A stretch of 64,000 nucleotides of DNA from contig NZ_BMGG01000004.1 in assembly GCF_014640075.1 (NCBI RefSeq), positions 124,001 to 188,000 of the forward strand, in the 5' to 3' direction. Below, one piece after another: positions 60,322 to 64,000 of the stretch. The position numbers were made by a program, and so were the translations under genes. A model generated the notes under the pieces. The model was not told the origin of the DNA. It ran no database searches and saw nothing but the letters and a program-made list of their open reading frames with translations. The DNA is from Chelatococcus reniformis. GTDB taxonomy: Bacteria; Pseudomonadota; Alphaproteobacteria; Rhizobiales; Beijerinckiaceae. Within the stretch, counting starts at the first letter, position 1; every line of letters starts with the position of its first letter.

Positions 60322-60854
60322 CGGCCGAATCGGCCCAGCAACTCGGCGGCGCGTCCGGCGCCCCAGCGCGTCACCTGCAGCGGCCCCGTGCCCGCTTGCA
60401 CGTCGACCCCGTCGCCGCTGCGCAGCACGACGGCGGGGCCGCTCGGCCGCCGCACGTCGACCGCTCCGGTCTGGACGAAGACGGAGGTGCGCGTGGGCAC
60501 CACATCGACGGCCCAAGTGGTGCCCCGGACGGAGGCGATGGCGTGCGGCGTCAGGATCTGAAAGGGCCCGCGCCTGGGCGGCGTGTCCACCAGCAGCCCG
60601 CCCTGGTTGAGCACGGCCCCTTCCGGTCGGCCGTCCCGATTGCGGTCGATGAGCCGGTACTGGCTGTCGCGCCGCGCCGTGATCGAGACGCCGCCCGGGC
60701 ACGACAACACCTCCCGCGGCGGGTCGGTATAGGCGGTGGTGGCGCAGCCGCGCCCCTGCGCCTGGGCCGGTTCTGCCAGGCCGAGGCCGACCGCGAGGGC
60801 CGTGGCGGTGGCCGCCGCCACGAAAATGGTCGATGCGCCGCGCGGTGGGGCCAT
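60318..60854 (-). CDS. Exported FecR-domain protein
   Basis: A 178-aa periplasmic protein: signal peptide (ends PAQAQ near residue 33), then a FecR-type beta domain with TPHAIASVRGTTWAVDVV, SVFVQTGAVDVRRP and VVLRSGDGVDVQAG. FecR-domain proteins next to CHASE2 cyclases are a recurring pair and may sense envelope conditions for the cyclase; that is inferred. AAGGAA lies eight bases before ATG 60854. It ends on the repeat's TAG, so the last residues may differ from the ancestral protein. Confidence 0.82.
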   Translation of the reverse strand: MAPPRGASTIFVAAATATALAVGLGLAEPAQAQGRGCATTAYTDPPREVLSCPGGVSITARRDSQYRLIDRNRDGRPEGAVLNQGGLLVDTPPRRGPFQILTPHAIASVRGTTWAVDVVPTRTSVFVQTGAVDVRRPSGPAVVLRSGDGVDVQAGTGPLQVTRWGAGRAAELLGRFGR

Positions 60855-61692
60855 GTCCACATTCCTTTCGGGTCGACCGCAATGGAACGCCGCATCATCT
60901 GCGCCCCGGCCGCTGGCTCGGGGCGCGAACATCTCCGCGGCGCCCTAAAGACAGGGGTGTCGGCCGTACGATGCTGAACAGAGCCGATCGGCCTCACCGT
61001 AGCCCAGCGCCACCCACAAACCAGTACCTCTAAAGGGTCGCGACGCTGGCGGGCGTGCGCCGGCGCACGTCACGGCCCTGCTGCTACTCCGGTGGCGTGC
61101 CAACAGCACGAGGCGATGGAATTCCTGTTCACCCCGCGGGCCACGCGCGATCTGCTGGTGCAATGGTCGCCTGACGACAAGGTCGGCGTGATTGCGTTCG
61201 CGGGCTCGCCCGGCGCGATGCAGCGGGGCACCGGCGCGCCCGCCGACCAGGCGCGGCCCAAGGCCTGGGGCTTCCGTTCATCGTCGCGCTCGTGATCGCA
61301 GCCAGGGTGTATCTCGGCCTTGCGTTCCTGCTGTCGCCACGACGAGCGCATCGATGCGGAGGGCGGCGGGCGCGTCCAGGCCGAGCTCGTCGCCGAGTGG
61401 GAGGGATGCGCCCAGGCCGCACCGGCGAGACAGCTCGACCACGTCGACCATTGCTGCACATTCGGGATGTCGAGAGACGTCGGTCGGAGCTTAATTTGGC
61501 CGTGGCAGCGCCGTTGCCGGGATGATCGGCAATCATGATCCCGGCGAAAGACCGACCTCGCAGCAATGGACGAGCCCAAGATCTATGCGGATACAAAATT
61601 GAATCGGTCAGAAACACTGAGACACATTCACGCCACGCCGAGGCTTCTCTGTGGTCCGACCATCACCCCGTTCAAAGACGAGGTGATTTTGC
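60855..61692. other. Gene-poor, possibly decayed region
   Basis: An 838-bp stretch without a convincing gene. Short frames exist on both strands (for example + 61092-61295, with QWSPDDKVGVIAFAG), but none extends or matches a family I know. The region looks like eroded coding DNA, perhaps remains of acquired genes next to the sulfotransferase. The last 100 bases (about 61590-61680) are less GC-rich and may carry the sulfotransferase promoter. Confidence 0.4.
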
Positions 61693-62397
61693 ATGACTCT
61701 CGCCCGAGACGTGGTCTTCCTGCACATTCCGAAGACGGCTGGAACGTCGCTGCGGACCGCACTTGAAACGGCCCTGTCCGCCCATGTCCAGATGTTCGAC
61801 TACGGACAGGCGGAGCCCAAGACGACCCCCGGCGTCAGGCGGTTGTGTCGCGACGCATCATCGGGCGGCACCGCCCGGTCGCCACGTGTGCGCCCGGTGT
61901 TCCTTTGCGGGCACATCTGGGCAGCTGACTATCTGGAGTGCTTCCGGCCTCAGAGCTTCGTCACTTTCCTGCGTGATCCCGTCGACCGCGTGATCTCGGC
62001 CTATCACCACAGCCGGCGCCACACCGACGATCGTCGGCCATTCGACGAGTTCGTGCACGATCCCGAGCATCGGAACCTTCAGACGCGTCAGCTCGCGGCG
62101 CTACCGCTGGCGGCCTGTGGCTTCGTCGGCTTCGTCGAGCACTACCGCGAGGATTGCGCCGAGCTGGGCCGCCGGCTCGGCGTCAGGCTGCCGCACATCC
62201 GCACCAACACCAAGCCGCTGGTGCAGCGGTTCGGCCGCCTCGGCGTCGACCGCCAGGCTGTCGCGGAACTCAACGCCGACGATGTGGCGCTCTACGGCGA
62301 GGCGCTCCGCATGCGCAACCGGCGCCAGGCGCGGGCCGACGGCATCGCCGCGCACGCCGCGATGGCCGAGCGCCGCCTGTGCGACGAGCGCCTCTGA
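61693..62397 (+). CDS. Sulfotransferase-family protein
   Basis: A 234-aa PAPS-dependent sulfotransferase-like protein. The 5'-phosphosulfate loop is FLHIPKTAGTSLR (about residues 9-21). The 3'-phosphate-binding motif is FVTFLRDPVDRVISAYHH (about 89-106). The family transfers sulfate to glycans or other acceptors; the acceptor here is not known. No glycan-synthesis genes are adjacent. GAGGTG stands ahead of the ATG. Confidence 0.82.
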   Translation: MTLARDVVFLHIPKTAGTSLRTALETALSAHVQMFDYGQAEPKTTPGVRRLCRDASSGGTARSPRVRPVFLCGHIWAADYLECFRPQSFVTFLRDPVDRVISAYHHSRRHTDDRRPFDEFVHDPEHRNLQTRQLAALPLAACGFVGFVEHYREDCAELGRRLGVRLPHIRTNTKPLVQRFGRLGVDRQAVAELNADDVALYGEALRMRNRRQARADGIAAHAAMAERRLCDERL

Positions 62398-62464
62398 AAG
62401 GCATACCCGATCGGCCGGAGTCCGCCGATTTCGAGTTGATCCGGCGAACCCGGAGGACCCGCGA

Positions 62465-62501
62465 GACCCGGGCGCGGTGGAATGTCCGCCGCGCCCGGGT
62501 C
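62465..62501. terminator. Bidirectional terminator-like hairpin
   Basis: A perfect 13-bp GC stem, 62465-62477 with 62489-62501, with an 11-nt loop lies between the convergent ends of the sulfotransferase and the dehydrogenase genes. No T tract, so its role as a terminator is inferred from position. Confidence 0.55.
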
Positions 62502-62515
62502 GCGTTGTCGTCAGG

Positions 62516-63298
62516 TCAGCGCGGCGCCATGCGGATGGCGCCGTCGAGGCGCACGTCCTCGCCGTTGAAGTAGCCGCAGGTGATCATCGTCATCGCCAGC
62601 TGGGCGTATTCATCCGGGTTGCCGAGGCGCTTGGGGAAGGGAACCGAGGCGCTCAGCGCGTCCTTCACGTTCTGAGGCGCGCCGTTCATGAGCGGGGTGT
62701 TGAAGATGCCGGGCAGGATGGTGTTGACGCGTATGCCCTCGCTCATCAGGTCGCGGGCGATCGGCAGCGTCATGCCGACCACGCCGGCCTTCGACGCGGT
62801 GTAAGCGACCTGCCCCATCTGGCCGTCCTCGGCGGCGACGGACGCGGTGTTGACGATGGCGCCACGCTCGCCGTCGTCGAGTGGCGGCAGGGTCAGCATG
62901 CCCTTGGCCGACTTGGCGACGCAGCGGAAGGTACCGACCAGGTTGATCTGGATGATGCGGTTGAACGCATCGATCGGGAAGTGCACGGGCTCGCCCGTCT
63001 TCTTGTCGCGGCCGGCGGTCTTGACGGCGTTGCCGGTGCCGGCGCAGTTCACCAGGATGCGCTCCTGGCCATTGGCGGCGCGGGCCTTGGCGAAGGCGGC
63101 ATCGACGTCGTCGTCGGAGGTGACGTCGACCTTGCAGAAGACGCCGCCGAGCTCCTTGGCCAGGGCCTCGCCCTTCTCCTCGTTGAGATCGAACAGGGCG
63201 ACCTTGACACCCTGGGCGGCCAGCGCCCGGGCGGTGGCGGCCCCAAGGCCGGAAGCGCCGCCGGTGATGACGGCGGAGATCGAAGAATCGAGCTTCAA
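62516..63298 (-). CDS. Short-chain dehydrogenase, 3-hydroxyacyl-CoA dehydrogenase type
   Basis: A 260-aa SDR enzyme. The NAD loop is TGGASGLGAATARAL (about residues 12-26), followed by VNCAGTGNA, the catalytic Ser in NTASVAAEDG and the YTASK motif. The sequence is closest in pattern to the type II 3-hydroxyacyl-CoA/2-methyl-3-hydroxybutyryl-CoA dehydrogenases of fatty acid and isoleucine breakdown. The assignment to this subgroup is by overall pattern and not proven. Confidence 0.9.
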   Translation of the reverse strand: MKLDSSISAVITGGASGLGAATARALAAQGVKVALFDLNEEKGEALAKELGGVFCKVDVTSDDDVDAAFAKARAANGQERILVNCAGTGNAVKTAGRDKKTGEPVHFPIDAFNRIIQINLVGTFRCVAKSAKGMLTLPPLDDGERGAIVNTASVAAEDGQMGQVAYTASKAGVVGMTLPIARDLMSEGIRVNTILPGIFNTPLMNGAPQNVKDALSASVPFPKRLGNPDEYAQLAMTMITCGYFNGEDVRLDGAIRMAPR

Positions 63299-63490
63299 GT
63301 GAGATCCTCCCTAGCTGGACGGCATGAGCCTATCAAACGATTGATCATGCTCCTGTGCCGTTGCCCTAGCGCCGCACGTGCCGCGTGGTCAAGTCGGGAG
63401 GCCGGCCGCGGCACTGCTTTGTCGCAGCCGCGGCAGCCCAGTCGACGACGTGGAGGGATCGCCGGGGCCGCCTCGGTGCGGCGACACGGC

Positions 63491-64000
63491 TCAGTTGGCC
63501 GCGCTGCGGGCCGAGACGAGCACGGGTTTGGCACGATAGTCGCCCGGGAACAGGCGCTTCAGGGCCTCGACCTTCGGCAGGTCGTTGACGACGATGTAGG
63601 GGTGGGACGGGTTCCGCGTCAGGAAATCCTGGTGGTAGGCCTCGGCTGGGTAGAAGGCGCGGCCAGGCTCGACCTTGGTGGCGAGCGCGGCCCCCCAGGC
63701 GCGGCTCTGGTTGAGCTGGACGATGTAGGCGCTTGCCACCCGCGCCTGTTCGGCGTTGGCGGGGAAGACGGCGGAGCGGTATTGCGTGCCGACGTCCGGC
63801 CCCTGACGGTTGAGCTCGGTCGGATCGTGAGCGACGGAGAAGTAGATCTGCAGGATCCGTGCGTAGCTGATCCGGCGCGGGTCGAAGGTGACCTTCACCG
63901 CTTCCGCATGGCCCGTCGAGCCGCGGCCCACCATCTCGTAGCGTGCCGACGCCTTGTCGCCCCCGGCATAACCGGAGACGGCGCTGGTGACCCCGTCGAC
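63491..64000 (-). CDS. msrA: Peptide-methionine (S)-S-oxide reductase MsrA, 5' end outside window
   Basis: The 3' 169 codons of msrA; the gene continues past the right edge. Read inward, it gives VTSAVSGYAGGDKASARYEM, then GHAEAVKVTFDP, YFSVAHDPTELNRQGPDVGTQ and AYHQDFL, all MsrA landmarks. The catalytic Cys motif (GCFW) would be just beyond the window. MsrA repairs oxidised methionine. It may carry an export signal in the missing part. Confidence 0.93.
   Translation of the reverse strand, partial: VDGVTSAVSGYAGGDKASARYEMVGRGSTGHAEAVKVTFDPRRISYARILQIYFSVAHDPTELNRQGPDVGTQYRSAVFPANAEQARVASAYIVQLNQSRAWGAALATKVEPGRAFYPAEAYHQDFLTRNPSHPYIVVNDLPKVEALKRLFPGDYRAKPVLVSARSAAN

Noticed and set aside
61070-61579. 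Minus-strand frame that might be a transposase remnant
   Set aside because: The translation is Ser/Arg-rich without any DDE or other transposase motif, and no inverted ends flank it.

Overview
The window is a high-GC stretch of an alphaproteobacterial chromosome, most likely from the order Hyphomicrobiales (Rhizobiales). Supporting signs are the gene order ruvCAB-ybgC-tolQRAB-pal-ybgF-tilS-ftsH-glmM, an rcdA (DUF1465)-rpmE-ABC exporter cluster, a zinc-free L31 protein, the zapA-6S RNA-5-FCL neighbourhood, a serC-type RNA leader before serC-serA, and dispersed palindromic intergenic repeats. I cannot name the genus. No rRNA, tRNA, CRISPR array, complete insertion sequence or prophage was seen.

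Layout. 0.1-1.8 kb: sppA-like protease, ihfB and a LapA-type membrane protein, followed by a strongly structured small RNA with its own terminator. 2.3-5.3 kb: rcdA, rpmE and an MsbA-like ABC exporter. 5.4-10.5 kb (minus strand): an OmpA/MotB-like and MotA/ExbB-like pair, an inositol monophosphatase, a Sel1-repeat protein and a divergent ThiE-like protein. 10.6-17.0 kb (minus strand): a carbon-metabolism block of class I aldolase, pgk, gap and tkt, the enzymes of lower glycolysis and the pentose-phosphate/Calvin interface. 17.3-20.4 kb: DUF4164 protein, zapA, 6S RNA and 5-formyltetrahydrofolate cyclo-ligase, with cupin and NIPSNAP genes between. 20.4-24.1 kb: YmdB, DUF1176, Dps and YebC. 24.2-27.1 kb: ruvC-ruvA-ruvB-ybgC for Holliday-junction processing. 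27.2-35.7 kb: an amino-acid-binding protein, then the Tol-Pal envelope system. 35.8-41.1 kb: tilS, ftsH, glmM. 41.3-46 kb: a beta-barrel outer-membrane protein, an AT-rich secreted orphan and serC-serA.

46.4-49.4 kb is an iron locus: P19-type periplasmic protein, cupredoxin, FTR1 permease, a ferric reductase gene broken by an internal deletion, and a non-haem ferritin. 49.4-57.9 kb holds unrelated accessory and housekeeping genes (thioesterase, RidA, CAP-domain protein, DUF4126 plus flavin oxidoreductase, PHA-granule protein, methyltransferase, homocysteine S-methyltransferase family). 58-60.9 kb pairs a CHASE2-adenylate cyclase with a FecR-domain protein. 60.9-64 kb holds a gene-poor, possibly decayed stretch, a sulfotransferase, a short-chain dehydrogenase and the 3' part of msrA, which runs off the window.

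The most notable features outside genes are six dispersed copies (plus one fragmentary copy) of a roughly 105-bp MITE-like repeat with CTAG-type ends. Three genes end exactly on its terminal TAG. I found no clear new defence or biosynthetic system; the best leads are the repeat/stop-codon coupling, the small RNA at 1.87 kb, the disrupted ferric reductase, the divergent ThiE and the proton-channel/OmpA pair.
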